Of a DNA stretch of 64,000 nt, positions 1-13,080 are shown piece by piece; within the stretch, counting starts at the first letter, position 1; each line of letters begins with the position of its first letter. Source of the stretch: Cheilinus undulatus (lineage: Eukaryota > Chordata > Actinopteri > Labriformes > Labridae); the NCBI RefSeq assembly GCF_018320785.1, contig NC_054877.1, positions 19,946,329-20,010,328 of the forward strand. Direction: 5' to 3'. The position numbers were made by a program, and so were the translations under genes. The notes beneath the pieces are model-generated. The model did no database searches. It saw only the letters and a program-made list of their open reading frames with translations, and was not told where the DNA came from.

Positions 1-224
1 ACCATGGGGGGTCTCGCATAACAAACTCTAATTGAAATTTGATCTGAGTTGTCTTCAACAGTGGCTTTCTCTTGGCCACTCTACCATAGTTTTGACTGGT
101 TAAGAACTCAGGCGGCAGTTGCTGTATGCAGAGTCTCTCCCATCTCAAGCTTGTAACACTGTCAGAGTAGGTGTCTTGGTGGTCTCTCACTCAGTTTGTG
201 AGGACATCCTGATCGAGGCAAATT

Positions 225-500
225 TATACATGGCCATATTCCTTTAATTTCTTGAAAATGTATTTAACTGAGCTCCGGGATGTTCAGTGCCTTGAAATTT
301 ATTTTTGTAACCATTCCCTGACTTATACTTAATCTTTTCTGCGTTGCTTGGACTGTTCTTTTGGGTATTTTTATGATGTAATGGTAGCCACAAATAATGA
401 TTAACCAGTGAATAGATATATCGACCATGATTGATGTATAAAATCAATAAAAGTGTAAAACATCCAAGGGAATGAATACTTTTTATAAAGCACTGTATGT
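225..500. repeat. Partial copy of a terminal-inverted-repeat element
   Basis: The stretch containing 'ttcagtgccttg', 'cattccctgactta', 'aatcttttctgcgttgcttgga' and 'atgatgtaatggtagcca' matches, in the same order and orientation, the interior of the element at 47055-47700. Only the inner and right parts are represented, so this is a truncated, diverged copy. The class is uncertain. Confidence 0.55.
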
Positions 501-539
501 ATTTTTTCTGGGTATATAAAGGTGGAGCTTTTTAAAAAT

Positions 540-660
540 ATTTTTGGGCTTTAATGGCTTTATTTGGATAAGACAGTGGCAAGAGTTACAAACTGTGGAG
601 AGAGAGATTTGAAGACACCAGCCTGTGTACATGTAGTAAACATTAGGCTACTTGCACCAC
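540..660 (-). repeat. Decayed SINE-like fragment
   Basis: Resembles the body of the minus-strand SINEs at 12920-13080 and 18708-18884 ('gggcttt...ggataagaca', then a run of gagaga). The tRNA-like promoter box is too worn to identify. Low certainty. Confidence 0.35.
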
Positions 661-1104
661 ATAAGGATAAATCTGTATTTCTGAGGCAAACACCAGATGG
701 GACTTTCAAATCAGGCAATCCTTTCACACTCACTGTGTAATTATGTGATCAACAAGAGCATTAAAAACACTGTTAGGTTTATTAGTATTTACATTCTGCA
801 GTGACATTATGAAACAGCCTCTACAGTATTATTTAGTTAAACAGTTATCATAAAAAAGTTCTTTGTATTAACTTCATGCCCAGTTTGCTGACAGTGCAAT
901 GTTGCAAAACTCATTAGATTAATATGGATAAACAAAAATAGCCTCGCAGTGCATGTCACTGCCTAATTATGCAAAAATGCAAAATGCATCAATACTGTAA
1001 TATACAGTATAAAATGTCTTTCCCACAGTTCTTACAATTAAAAAAGATGGTGTGGTATTTTACCACCACAGTGCACACCATAACTGCTTTCCAAATGACA
1101 CAGA

Positions 1105-1594
1105 CCTTTATCTAAAATTTGTTTTATTTCAAAAGATAAATAAAAACAGAAAAAATATCTATATATTTGACACGTACAATATTTTTTATGTTCTAGACAT
1201 TGTTGCAGTTATTTAAGTGTGCTAGCCTTCAGTGGAAACTGTGTAGTTCTCCTGAGCAGCAGCAGGGGGCATGCCAGCTCAACAGTGTATGTCAGACTCA
1301 TGTGGGTTCGGCCTGAGTTGCAGAATACTATCAGTGAGGAAGTGAGCACCAATCTTCATAGTGTTCATCACAGTTAATAGTTTTTTACAACAACTGACAA
1401 ACATAATGTAGCAGGTAGAGATCACCAGCAAAACAACATGCTATTCATATCCCAACCAGTGTGCACAAGAAAAATGGCTAACACAGAAATTATGACGTTT
1501 AGAAGAAATCTGGGCCAAATCCCAATCTGCTTCTGTGATGAATGACACATTTAAAGGAAGCTTCAAAGAGCCTCCTTCACTTCCAGTCCCTGTC
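1105..1594 (-). other. elovl1: elovl1 3' untranslated region with poly(A) signal
   Basis: On the minus strand an AATAAA hexamer lies at 1128-1123, about 470 nt past the stop codon. No other good signal is closer, so the transcript probably ends near 1100. The exact cleavage site is inferred. Confidence 0.5.
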
Positions 1595-4500
1595 TCAGAC
1601 TTCCTTCACTTTTCCCAGGACGAGTTTGCCATTGGTGTAGTTGTGCACACCATTGCCATTCTCCACATGTTTCCCATTGGCCACCACAGTGAGGGGTTCA
1701 CTAGTAGAGCCATTCAGTTTTGGTTGTTCCTCCTTGACAGGGAGCCGCTTGCCCTTAACATAGGCCTGAATCCAAAAGTTGGAGAAGAGGAGGAAGAAGA
1801 AGACACCATACATCCAAATGAGGTGGATCCAAAGAGGGACCTGGTAGTCACACTTCTCCATGAAGTAGTACTGGCTGATGTGGATGGAGACCAGAACAAA
1901 CTGTGTCTGTAAACACGGAAAGAACATCATTACTGTTAAAAACTGAAGTCTAACCCAGATCCCTTGTAAAATTAAACATGTCCTTATCAATCTTCACAGT
2001 CTGAGGACACTTTACAAAAGCTATAAACACTCTGTACATTGTTGACCTATTATTTTTGTATATATAAGGTCCTGCAAAAACTATGTAAATAAAATAGACA
2101 GCAAATAATTTTGATTTTTCATCTTGACCTACAAAAGCCAGCAAGATAAAGATGAAAATAAAGATTTCTAAATGATTATTTGGTATCTTAGTTTCAGTTT
2201 CTCTCCTTGTCAGCCTATAGTTGCATACCAGTGAATAGCAGACACACAGCTGTGTCAGCTAAATCAACTTGTGACATGGCAGAGAGAACAACTTTTACTT
2301 TATGGCAAATACCCCCATTATGTTCAATTTTTGGAGGAAGAAACAAAAACATCATCGACATTAAGTTCAAGTCTAAAAGCTTGTGTAGTGCTGTTTTGAA
2401 TAAATCTGCTTTGTCTAACACGGTTGTTATTTTGTTAGCATTCTGAGGAGCTGTAAAGGTTATACCACCTCTGTCATGCCTCCTATAAGGCTGCAGAGTC
2501 ACAGATTATTATTTAATGAGGCTGTAGAATGAGGATGTAGTCAACAAATTTGAAGGTAGACATACAGTTGGCGATGTGCCATCATCTAGACAAATAACCA
2601 ATGAGTTGCAAATGAATTAGAATTTTTTGTAACGCAAAGGTACTGTAAGGCAACACTTTTGTCAGTTAAAATGCAGTGAATTACTTTAAATCACAGTAAT
2701 TTGGTAATGTAACAAGTAACTTTCAAATTGTAATATTATTTTGTTACATAACAAGTAGCTTTCAAAAGTATTGTTATGCAACACTTACTGCATAGACACA
2801 AAAAATATACTTTTGAATGATTATAATGGCAAATATCTCAAATTAGTGAGAAAAGCATGAACACTTTTATATCACTGTGCCTGGATTATTATGATAGCCT
2901 TTTAACCTGCCTGGGTCAAAAAGATATTCAAAACTCAGCAGCTGGAAACTAGGAGATCTGAGCATATCACTCCCATTTTGTCCTCTCTACACTGGTTACC
3001 AGTATGTTTTAGAATTAATATTAAAATTTTACTGCTAACTTTTAAAGACCTCAATAGCATTTTCAGTCTGGGACCCCCTGCCTGAGGAAATCAGATTGGC
3101 TGAGTCAGTAACCGCTTTTAAATCTCTACTTAAGACATACTTTTAACAACGAGCTTTTCCTAATTTTAGCTCTCTGATTCAGTTTCCTGATTTGAGTTTT
3201 AACTGCTTTTATTTTTAACCACATTTTTAACTGCTTTGATGTTACTTAGCTGTACCCACTTTCCTGCCTGATTTCATTAGTGTTCTTGATTGCTTTGTTG
3301 TCTTTCCTGCTTGTGAAGCACTTTGTAACCTTGTTTTGAATACTGGTCTATAAATAAAGATTATTGTTTATATTATATTATTATTTTTGTGTAGAAAAAC
3401 ACAGAGCACAGAACAAGAATAATCAAATAGGTGATACCTATTGTCTAAATCAACAATTACTGAAAGGTCCTAACAGAAACTTAAAGTTACCTCTACATTC
3501 TTGCCCCACTGACCTGTTAAAGGCCTGGTGAGTAAAAGTGGGAATACTAGACATGAGTTCTAGAAGTCAATATTACCATACTTATAAATATTATTTTCTA
3601 ATTTTACCAAGTCGTAAATGTTTCTAAATATTACACACTGTTTATTTGATCAAAATATATATTTAGTCACTTATGTTTTGACTTTTTTTTACCTCAGATG
3701 ATCTTCTGAAATGTGTTTTTTTTTCATATTTCATTGATTTCTGTATGTTTTTTTCATTAGTTTTAAAGCTCCTGTGAGGATTTCTTTGACTGGTTATTAA
3801 ATAGGCTGGAAGTGATATGGATGCCTCTTTATGAGCTCAAAAAGCAAAAAAAATAAATAAATAAAAAAAATAAAGAATGACTGTTCCTGTATGGCTATTT
3901 TTAAAGCTTAAAACTACTGCTGCCATGGGGTAGGTATCAGATAAAATGAATGACCACATTCTTTCAAAAACAGCATAATCTTTATAAAACATTTTCTAGG
4001 GTGGATTTTCAGAAAGTAATACCTTTGGCCATTCAAAGACAAACATTTTTTGTAATGACGCACTAGAGATAAAACATCAGCAATGAGAATTATTGCTTTA
4101 CCAGAGCTTTAAGATATTTTTGGGCAATTTTCACCTTTTTTGAGACAGTAGAGTGTGGGAAAACAGCAAATGTGGGGGATCAGACTCAAATGGGTGTGAG
4201 ACCTGTTGCCACTGCATTTTTTTCCTCATACTGTAAAATGTTGATTGTTTTTGAAGCTTTGTGTTGCTGCTATTGGGTACATCTCCTTTGAAAAAGATTT
4301 TTCTGATATCACTGTGACTAACTTGACTAATTGCTTAAAAATGTTATTGATTGAGTGCTTCATGTGTCTTCAACCTATCTCCAAATTCCCATTCCTTATA
4401 TTTTGATGCTTTATTCTACTAGAAGTGCATTTGTATATATACCTGTTTTAAACTCAACAAGGCCAGCACAGAAAGGCCAGCCTTTACTAAGCTAAGCGGA

Positions 4501-5715
4501 CATACCAGCTGGATGGCGGTCATGTACTTCTTCCACCACAGGTATTTCTGGAAGCGAGGTCCTGCAGCAGAGAGCCCATAGTAGAAGTACATGGTGACGT
4601 GGACGGCTGCATTCACCATGGCATGGAAGGAGCCCATTCCTCCAGCTTTAGAGAGACAAAAACACATTTAACACAGCTGTACAGTGACATTATTTGGGCC
4701 TGGTATTTGCATGTATTATATGGTTATGTACGAAGTGTTTTGTGTAAATATCATGCCGAGTAAACCTCACCAGGAGTTAGTGTGATGCCCCACCACCACG
4801 TCCATGGCATGAAGGAGTGATGGAAGACATGCAGAAAGGTGATCTGGCTTTGTTTCTTCCTTAGCACAAAAAACACCTAAAAAAGTAGATCAAGCTTAAG
4901 TTAACAGGCAAAAAAGTATGACAAAAAATATCTTTGGGGTGGCGAAATGTCCTTACTGTGTCGAGGAGTTCGATGTATTTTGAAAAGTAAAACAGCCAAG
5001 CCACTCGAATCATCTGAGGAAAGAAAAATGCTGTCAATATCCTGTAGAAGATAGATAGAATTAGAATATAGACAGTTCAGTCACTTACCCGAAGAGCCTG
5101 TGGACTATTTGAAGTGTCAATGAGGTCACATCTCCATGTAAATGTGGTGGCCCATCCTGACATCATGAACTATAGGTGACGGAAACATCAAAAGTAGTCA
5201 GTGAAGTCTCACAGCAGTTATGTATGAAGTAGCATGATGTTGAATCAACTAGAAGCTTAGTTTTTACCTCGTACACTATGTATGCATTTAATAAAACCAT
5301 GCTGAGATTGTAGATGATCATGGCCGTTTTCAGGCCGAATGGTTTGCGATTTGCCATCAAGCGGGGCCCCATGTACAATGAGAAGAAGATGTAGGTCAGC
5401 AGGATGGAGGTCATGTGTAAGGGGTCCTGCATTAAAGGGTAGTCTTTGACACGGGCATCTATGGGGAGAAGGAAGGGACAAAAATCCTACTTATCAAACT
5501 GGCAGCGTGTCAATAATGGACATAATCACTTAGAAGTCACACATTTTTAGAAATTAATTGGTACATGCAAGTAAAACATCCCAAAAAACCCTTTCCACCA
5601 GTCAGCATCACATACAAAACAGAGGAATACACCTTTAAAGACACAGATACTCACCAGTTCTTGATTTTAGATAATCATGGAATTTCTCAATGTTTGATAC
5701 TGCATCTCGCAGCAT
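1595..5715 (-). CDS. elovl1: Elongation of very long chain fatty acids protein 1 (ELOVL1)
   Basis: Seven coding exons, in transcript order: 5715-5655, 5458-5268, 5169-5089, 5013-4957, 4876-4771, 4645-4506, 1906-1595. All borders are GT/AG and phases agree, giving 315 aa. ELOVL enzymes perform the condensation step (malonyl-CoA plus acyl-CoA) of fatty-acid elongation in the ER membrane; ELOVL1 acts on saturated and monounsaturated C20-C26 chains. The catalytic histidine box HVFHH is at about residues 146-150. Other family landmarks are [38 protein letters not shown] and [11 protein letters not shown], with several hydrophobic segments. The C-terminus KVKEV fits the KXKXX ER-retrieval signal. 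HLIWMYG and the tail resemble ELOVL1 rather than ELOVL7 or ELOVL4. The start codon follows a splice acceptor (exon begins at 5748), so the leader is spliced. Whether this is the a or b teleost copy cannot be told. Confidence 0.95.
2880..3370 (+). mobile_element. LINE 3' end, L2-like
   Basis: One plus-strand frame reads [18 protein letters not shown] followed by [12 protein letters not shown], the signature of the C-terminal end of L2-type reverse-transcriptase ORFs in fish. After several stops it runs into a 3' tail, 'gtgaagcactttgtaacc...ctataaataaag', typical of these elements. The copy is 5'-truncated and lies inside the last elovl1 intron, opposite in strand to the gene. Confidence 0.75.
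3768..3850. repeat. Solo end of an inverted-repeat element
   Basis: About 80 bp ('gaggatttctttgactgg...gcctctttatgagct') clearly resembles both inverted ends of the element at 17376-18174. No partner end was found nearby, so it appears to be a fragment. An A-rich AAATAAATA tract follows it. Confidence 0.5.
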
Positions 5716-6442
5716 TGTGGCTGCTTTTGTTTCTCTCCTATCAGACACCTGAGAATTAGAGAAACATTATCAGAAACAGCTGAAAGCCTGGACAGGCAGG
5801 TGAGCTACACAGTGACCCATCTGCTCCCCACACACTGAACAAACAGGAGACAGCTGCCCCGACTCATCAAACATCCATGAGTGCTTTTTTGAACCATGTT
5901 CAAAAATATATATACACAGAAATCTCTAACAGGAGCTTTCCTCACTGCCTGAGTCACTGTATAGCAAGTAAAAAAAAATTCATTATGAGTCAGAGAGAAA
6001 GTAACACTGTTGTAGAAAAAAACGGCCAAAAATGTATTTATGATGGCTTGTGAAACATTTGATCAGAGCTGTCAGTCTAAAAACAATGAAATACTCTCAT
6101 GCTGACTAACAGAGCAAGTCAAACAGGTGAGGCAGACACTTGGCCCTTGTGTGCAGCATAGACAACCAAATGTGCTCACTACATATGAACTAATCCATGA
6201 ATTTCAGAGGCGAATAGTACATAAACTAAAAAAAAAACACAATGAATCTAAAGCAAGAGTGTTAGAGTGCTGTCCTAATCTAGAAAAATCTCACTGTGCC
6301 GGGAGGTTGAAGGTGTGTCTGGCAAAGGAAGCCGGTCAAACCACCATGCAGTCAATGTAAGAGGTGTTTTAAAGTAGCTGCTAAAGATACAAGCAAGCTA
6401 AGATCCCTGAAACTGCCAAAACTTAGAAACAAAATGACTCAC

Positions 6443-6600
6443 CAGCAGAGCACAGTCAGTCCTCGGGTCTCACTCCTGTTGGTAAGGAAAGCAGCTGCAC
6501 AGCCGAGGCGGGCAGCACTCAAACCAGAGGATCCAGCAGATCAGCAACACCAGTGAGCCTCAGGTGTAAACCACATACATGAGAAGCTTCTCTGTGGTGT
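6443..6600 (-). other. elovl1: Probable 5' non-coding exon and promoter side of elovl1
   Basis: A strong donor (CTG|GTGAGT read on the minus strand) ends an exon at 6443. The coding exon at 5748 has a matching acceptor and only 33 nt of leader before its ATG. This is therefore the likely first, untranslated exon. Its upstream edge is not visible; 6600 is an estimate. An inverted CCAAT-like stretch lies near 6856. Confidence 0.45.
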
Positions 6601-7849
6601 TAGCCCCCAGCTGTCCTCAAAGGTGTGACGTTATTCAACTAAAATCCAAACAAGAGAGCTGAAAGCCTTGACAAATGTGGAAAAAAGTTCAGAGAGAAGC
6701 CAAAAAGAGAGAGGTAAGGGAAAAGTGAGGTGATGACTATGGGGCTAGGATCATTTACCTCAATTTAAACCCTGGGGCACTACTACAGACCTTGCTGGTT
6801 TCAGGACCACACCCTGTTTCAATGCTAAGCTCCACCTTCCTATATTCCCTCAGCCTGGTTGTGATTGGACTCTCTCATCAATGGTGGTTTATGGGAAGGG
6901 GTCACAGAGTTACAAACATTGGTTAAAGATACAAACACATAGGGGGTCAATGCTCTAGGGTTAGGTGGAAAAGGAGACAATAAGCTCAAAAATGCTTTTA
7001 GAAGCTAAAACCAGCAAGGTGCAGCATTTAGTTTAAAGTTACAGGCAAAGAAATGGCAAAATGTAACTATTTATAAAGTTAAAATGTCACAAATGACTTC
7101 AAATATATGTTTTATCCTCATAATCTTGTCCAATATGTTCCTTAAACATGATTTAGGCTAAAGGTGAACTAACTTTTCACACATTCACAAACCAAACGTC
7201 ACTTAATGTGCCGCCCATCCCTTCCTCTGTGTTCCTGCACAGAAGGCAAGACTCATGTCCAACCCTCGCAGCGATGATGACGAGCCCTGCTGTGCCTCCT
7301 GTTTTACCTGTTTTACCCGAGTGAGGGAGACAAGGATGGGCGTGAGGCTTGGATGAAGCCTGAAAGGTGTCCTCCTCCACACGAACGTTAGGCTGGTATG
7401 AAAAGAATCTGTGCACGAGAGAGCAAGAGGGAGAGAGAGATAGAGAATCAGTGCTGATTGTTTATATATTGTCAGTTTAAAAAAACACACAGAGGCTGAA
7501 TCACTGAAGGTGTGATTCATCCACATATATCTAAATGTTAAAGTGACAAAGTTAGTTTAGAACTTCACTGTCTTCTTCTGCGTGTAAAAGCAGAAATTAT
7601 TTTTATTAGCAATTATGAGCCAATTAAAACACAATGTGACACTTTCAAAGGTGGTGGCGTATTTAAAAATACTAAACACTTTTTAAACAGCATTCACAAG
7701 AAAACAGAATACAGCTATGTCTAATGTCACCTCAAGGCATACAGTGAACGATGGGTGAAGACGAATGGCTAGGCTGGTTTCTGTGATAGTGTGAATGGTG
7801 GAAATCTTATTAGGAAAGGATAACTATGACACTCAGAGAGCTTAACCTT

Positions 7850-8165
7850 TGACCTCCAAATTAAAATTAGTTAATCTATGAATAAGGGTTAACATTTATG
7901 CAAAGTGTGAAGACAATTTCCCAGTATGCTCTTAAGACTTGTTCATGTACAAATAAATGAACGTGAGTCCTAATGACCTTGGCCTTTCTATAGAACTTCC
8001 ATCATCTACTCAGTTCATCTCTGAGTCTGAGTGGGCATTTGTGCAAAGTTTTAAGAAGATTTCTCAAAGTGTTCTTAAGGTATCACGCCAGAATGGACGA
8101 CAAACCTGTAAACATGATGTCTATGGCCAAGGCTATCACTTGGGTGGAGGTATAATCTTAAAAAA
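7850..8165 (+). repeat. Unclassified interspersed repeat
   Basis: Contains 'cctaatgaccttgg', 'agttcatctctgagtctgagtg', 'gttcttaaggtatcacgcc', 'agaatggacgacaaacctg' and a final 'ggaggtataatctta' plus A-run. This series is familiar from many teleost introns as a dispersed repeat tail. The superfamily is not assigned from this copy. Confidence 0.4.
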
Positions 8166-8215
8166 AAAACACACCCATTAGAGCTACTATACTGCAGAAC
8201 ACCATGGCTAAATCC

Positions 8216-9324
8216 AGGGGTGGAAAGTAACTTATAACATTTACCCAAAATACTGTAATCCAGTAGTTTTTTGCATACTTGACTTTTTTGAGTATATTAT
8301 ATTTCGAAATCAGTACTTTTACTTCTATTTAAGAAAGTTTTTGACAAGAGTAAGTGTACTTTTACTTGAGTTTGATACTCTTGTACTTTTCGTCTTACGT
8401 AGAGAGGGAATAATTCCACATCACATCCCAAAACAGCTGTTGAGCACGGCAAAAACTGTTCAAAACTGATTGAAAAACTATACCAAAAGTATAATTTAAA
8501 CTCCATTATAAATGAAATTCCCTGTTGGAGTTACGTTACAGTGTTGATCCACCGGTGTTAGTTCAACTCTGTAAAGAGCCAGTTGATCAAAGCTCTGCCC
8601 ACTGTGATTTCAAATCTTAGGGGTGGGTTGTGGGTGAATTTTCCCACCATGCCCTTGAGAAGAGATTTTAGACATGTTTTATATGCATTTAGTTGTGTTT
8701 TTATGTCGCCTGTTGTGATCCCTGCTTGTAATTTTTTGCTCATGTGTCTGGTGGGTTGTTGTTTTCGATGTGACACATTTACACCATGAGTGAAGTTATC
8801 CACTGAGTTAGAGTTACCGCCTTTGACTGTAGATGTTCCTAAAGGATGCTTGAAACATATTCTTTTTCTGTATGTACTGCCTTGCTATGAGGCTGACTCT
8901 ACTTTGTCTTTGCAAGAGGAGACCCACCTTGCCACATTTTTTCAGTAGTTACTGCAGCTCTGTAATATTATACAACATCTAAGACTTTGAAATGTGTAGT
9001 TTAACTATATGTAGTGTGGATCAACATAGACCATTTTAAATGGCTAAAGTCAACTTTATATGAGTTAAATTAACACTGATAGCTTTGCTGTGTATTTTAC
9101 TTTCTTACAGAGGTGTGAGATCTATTCTCTTGCTGTTCTTGCCGATAAGGAACAATCATATTTTACTGTAAAACTCCTCAGCCACTCAGTACTTAAAGTA
9201 AACCTTAAATATACTTTTTACTTTTACTTGAGAAGATTTTTTTGACCAGTACTTTTACTTCAGCAAATTGGAACCAGAGTAACTTTTACTTGAGTACAAA
9301 AGCCCTGTACTTTTTCCATATCTG
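8216..9324. mobile_element. Non-autonomous hAT-like element, copy 1
   Basis: The left end ('aggggtggaaagta') and right end ('tactttttccatatctgg') are imperfect inverted repeats. Both are followed inward by repeated 'cttttacttgag' motifs. The element is flanked by a near-perfect 8-bp duplication (ctaaatcc / ttaaatcc), as hAT elements make. The interior, about 1.1 kb, shows no transposase. Copies 2 and 3 are at 14068-15008 and 41033-42185. Confidence 0.6.
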
Positions 9325-9355
9325 GTTAAATCCTATTAAATAATATATCTAAATT

Positions 9356-9888
9356 AGGGCTGTCAAAAGATTGATATTTTTAATGTCAATTAATTCCAGA
9401 ATCTCTGTAGTTAATCCCAGTAAATTGCCGAATCTTCATCACATTTTTGAAATTCCATTATTTTGTATTTCAAACTCTTTTTGTGTCCTATTTTCATACT
9501 GTCTTAAACCAGGGGTAATTGACTTCCTGTGTAGCTACAGACCTACTTTTATTGGTAAATTAATGATTTTAACATGAAGTTAACTGTGGGAGAAGGAACT
9601 TGGATTTAAAATTGTATGAGAACATTTAAAAAGGTTCAGATGACTTTTATTTGTCCACAGAGCTGTCTGTAAATTATTAAATTATTAAGTAAAATAAGAC
9701 ATTATGTAGCAGAGGTGGACTTATTTTATATCATTGTGGCTGCAGGGAGAAACTAACATGCCTTAACTAAAGTGTATCAAAGGGACAATAAAGCATGCAA
9801 TTAATCACAGTTAAAACAAAAATTAGTGCACTAATTGTGGAAATTGATTAATTGCAGTTAACTCAATTAATCTTGAGAGCCCTTATAT
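9356..9888. mobile_element. Short terminal-inverted-repeat element ('agggctgtcaa' ends)
   Basis: Starts 'agggctgtcaaaagatt' and ends 'taatcttgagagccctt', which are inverted copies of each other. Repeated 'attaatcacagttaa' blocks lie inside. About 530 bp with no coding capacity. The end sequence is of the hAT-like MITE type common in fish. No clean target duplication was recognised. Confidence 0.5.
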
Positions 9889-9904
9889 AAATATATAATT
9901 TAAG

Positions 9905-10697
9905 GTGGTCAAGATTAATTGCATTAAGTAAGAGCCACAATGAGGGCATTTTTTTGTTTGAGATTTTTTTTTTATCAAATTTATTTGAGAGTGACGATGC
10001 AAATTACCTAGTGCAAATTCAGTCTGTTACAAACAAGCTAAAAGTCACTGATGTTTCACACAAAGAGATTATAGCTGTTGCATCTCCTGTCCCTAGTTAG
10101 GCTTTTAGAAAATGAAAGACGGTAAAATGAAGGATATCAAGTTTGCATAGAAATTGCATAGAGGCAGTTACAGTTATTTAAAAATAAATAAATAAATAAA
10201 ATTAAAAGACAAAATGGTACAATTTTACATGATAGTTACATAAAAATTACAGCAAACACGGAGTAGTCAAAAGTGCTCACATCTCTGATTTTGTTTTGGC
10301 CATCCTTTAACATTTGTGTTCAAAGTCTTTATGTCTTGTGTTTTTAGTGCATTCCACATTTGAGAGCCTCGTATAGAAAAAGCTGACTGGCCCAGGGTAG
10401 GGTAAGGTCTTACAGTGGGCAATTTTACTTATCTTACTGTCCCCTTATTTCCTTATCAATCCGTAACAAGTTCCTCTTCCTGTGGTTATTTTCATATTAA
10501 AATCTTTGCTCTATGTCCAAACAGGAAGACAACTGTCCTTAGTGTTAGACACTAGAAAGATCCAAAATGGCACCAAAACAGTTTTTAGAGCAAAAGGTGG
10601 AGTTTTAAAAATGCTACAAAGGAAGTGATTAAATGCGATTAACTACTGATTAATTCTGCAATTAATCACAATTGAAAATTGTATTGACAGCACTAAT
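9905..10697. mobile_element. Second 'attaatcgc' MITE-like element or fragment
   Basis: Begins 'ggtggtcaagattaattgcatt' and ends 'aatcacaattgaaaattgtattgacagcacta'. The ends resemble those of the neighbouring element at 9356-9888. The interior contains an (AAAT)n tract near 10180-10205 and no coding capacity. It may be one insertion next to another, or a rearranged copy. Confidence 0.4.
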
Positions 10698-10719
10698 ATA
10701 CGTATATTTAAAGAAATTG

Positions 10720-12900
10720 TTTTTTTGAAGTATTTAAGATGTATTTAAGAACAATATTTTAAGTTTAAGTGTCAACCTTTGATGTTTTGATTACACAAAC
10801 ACACAACAACCGTTAATGGAGCATTGTTTCTGACTAACATTAACACTCACCATACAATATACACAGCCCTGTACAAACTGTGCTACTCTTTTTTACACAC
10901 CAAAAACATTTATAGTGCATTCTCCATATAATACAGTAATCATTATTATCTGTGGGCTTTTCTGCTTGTATTTGTTTACTAGTAGACATGAACAGAGACA
11001 GAAAATATGTGGCGAGTAGAGGGCCAGTATCAGGACTTGAACATGCAAGCAGTACATCAAGGACTGGGTGTCTGCTCCGCTAACTGAGATAAACCATTGT
11101 CAATATGTGATCATTTTATACCTAATTTTTTAACAAATAATAGAATAGACTAGTAGATCTACAATCAGTGAGTTTATGTACTCACTCTAATTGAACACAT
11201 TTTGTATTTAATTGTTTGTTATACTTTATCATTTACTACATATTTGATCTTATTTAAGCTAAAGAAACCACCAGCTAGCTTTCTATTTCTACAATGATGT
11301 TAACATTCCATTTTTTATACATTTTTGCACAAAAAATACATTAAAACATTCGTTTATAAGTGAATGTACACTTCATTATTATTTGTTTTGCTTTGAAACC
11401 ATATGCCATTAAAACAGAAAGCAATGCATTAACATACAGTGGCACATTTAAAACTATTTAACACTTGAAAAAGCCCAGCACATACTAATGCTGATTACCT
11501 GGTAGCACAATTGTAATTTTATGTTCTCTGGCCTCTGACACTAATTCCCTGTTTTGGAAACCCGAATTCTTATTTGGATTCTCAAAAGAAGTCCTACTTT
11601 TTGTCAAAAAAGTCACTTCTAGTGAAAACAGAATGGTGCTTGCATGCCATGACTGTTGTAGACTTTTTATTGCTTGCTAAGTTGTTAACCCTCCAGAGAA
11701 GACCAAAACTTGACTGGTGGCTATTAAACGGCCACTTGAAGGTGTGGCTCCCAGTCTCAATTGCTTTAGGTCAACAAAATATCTACTGGAAGAGAAACTG
11801 TTCTCATTCATATACATGTGAGATCAGTTTCACTTGGTGGGCTTCAAAGAAGCAGGTTTTTAAAGTGTTTCTGCAGAGAAAAAGAAACTCTAACACCTGC
11901 AGCCAAGAATAATAAAGTAATAGTCATGCAGCACAAGTCTTCATATGCAGCACTGATGGCAGTCCAAGCAAATATTTCTACCGTTTACATTAGATTTGTG
12001 TGTAAATAAGTAAAGCATGGCTAAAATGTGTCATTGCTTGGCACACTGACATGCTTTGGGACTGAGGAGTTGCTGCATTGTTTCGAAACATGTGGTCAGC
12101 TGTTTTTCATAGCTGCCATATTACTTCCCAATACAACACTCTCCCTGTTCTTCTCCATCTTGTGACATTTTAAATGAAAATTAGGTAGAGGCAGAATTAA
12201 TCAAATATAAACTGACAACTAAACAACATGGTATTGTTGGACCATCTGCCTACCAGAGAATAAGATAGCATCCTCGAAACATACCAGACCATCCTCAGTG
12301 ACTCACTTGTGATAAACTGATGGAAAAGATGCCCTTGTATGTGACAGAATGAATGAACGAACTCAAGGAACATGAATGTAGACATACATGTCTCACTGTT
12401 CTGTGGTTGCCCAACACATGAGTCTCGAGAGTTTGGGAATCTCTGAACTTTTCAGTGACACTGATGTTTAGGAATTTGGCAGTCAATCACTCTCTCTGTC
12501 GTTTGAAATGACACAAAACTAGATTCCATGTGTGGTAAGCAGAGCGCTCTGATGAGCCAGGTGTTGTGTTTCATAATGTAGAATTACCGTTTGAAACACA
12601 GCAATAAATGTCGACATGTAACCTCAACTTGTTAAACAATTTCTATAGATGCTTTTTATACAAGCCGAAGCTGACAACTACAATCAGGATCATTGATTAT
12701 ACTACTCTGGAGGCAGGTTTCTCATTTATGCAAATTAGACATTGTTTGGGGGATTATCAGGCATATTACAGAAACAACAAGGAAATTCCAATGTCTGCTT
12801 GCCTGACATTCTGATTGCTAACTAAGCAAAAGAATTTGAAGTCATTTTCCTCATTTCTTTTCAAATTCTATTTCTATTGTGTTTGCAATAAAATTAGTTT
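10720..12900. other. Intergenic stretch between elovl1 and bok
   Basis: AT-rich. Apart from a weak SINE-like segment at 10985-11095, no repeat family or gene was recognised. Open frames here (for example 11574-11912 on plus) lack similarity to any family I know and have no exon signals. Confidence 0.5.
10985..11095 (-). repeat. SINE-like fragment, minus strand
   Basis: Shows 'caggacttgaac' (reverse of a tRNA B-box-like GTTCAAGTCC) followed by a decayed tRNA head ending in 'taactgagat'. It looks like the tRNA-related half of a SINE and is strongly diverged. Confidence 0.4.
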
Positions 12901-12919
12901 AGATTTTTTGTAAGATATA

Positions 12920-13080
12920 TATTTAGGAGCTTTTTATGCCTTTAATTAGATAAGAGGACAGCAGATATATTCAAAAACAGGGATTAGTGGGTGAGCATGT
13001 GAGAAAGAAGCTGCAGGCTGGACTTGAACCTGGGGGCAAAACTTCACCACTATAGGCCTCTTGATTCTTTGTATTTTTCA
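12920..13080 (-). repeat. tRNA-derived SINE, minus strand
   Basis: Reading the minus strand there is a B-box-like 'aggttcaagtcc', then a body with 'cagcttctttctcacatgctcacccac' and an end with 'ataaaaagctcctaaa'. This is the same order as the copies at 18708-18884 and 19130-19290. Only the body and part of the head remain. Confidence 0.6.

Larger units (their letters stand above)
1907..4505 (-). other. elovl1: Last intron of elovl1 (about 2.6 kb)
   Basis: Lies between coding exons 6 and 7. It holds an L2-like LINE 3' end (2880-3370) and a solo inverted-repeat end (3768-3850). The remainder is AT-rich with no other recognisable feature. Confidence 0.8.

Noticed and set aside
1535-1912. 125-codon plus-strand open frame over the last elovl1 exon
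   Set aside because: It is the antisense shadow of the real minus-strand exon, whose protein matches ELOVL1 throughout.
11574-11912. 112-codon open frame on the plus strand between elovl1 and bok
   Set aside because: No recognisable motif, no promoter or splice context, and another overlapping frame is equally open.
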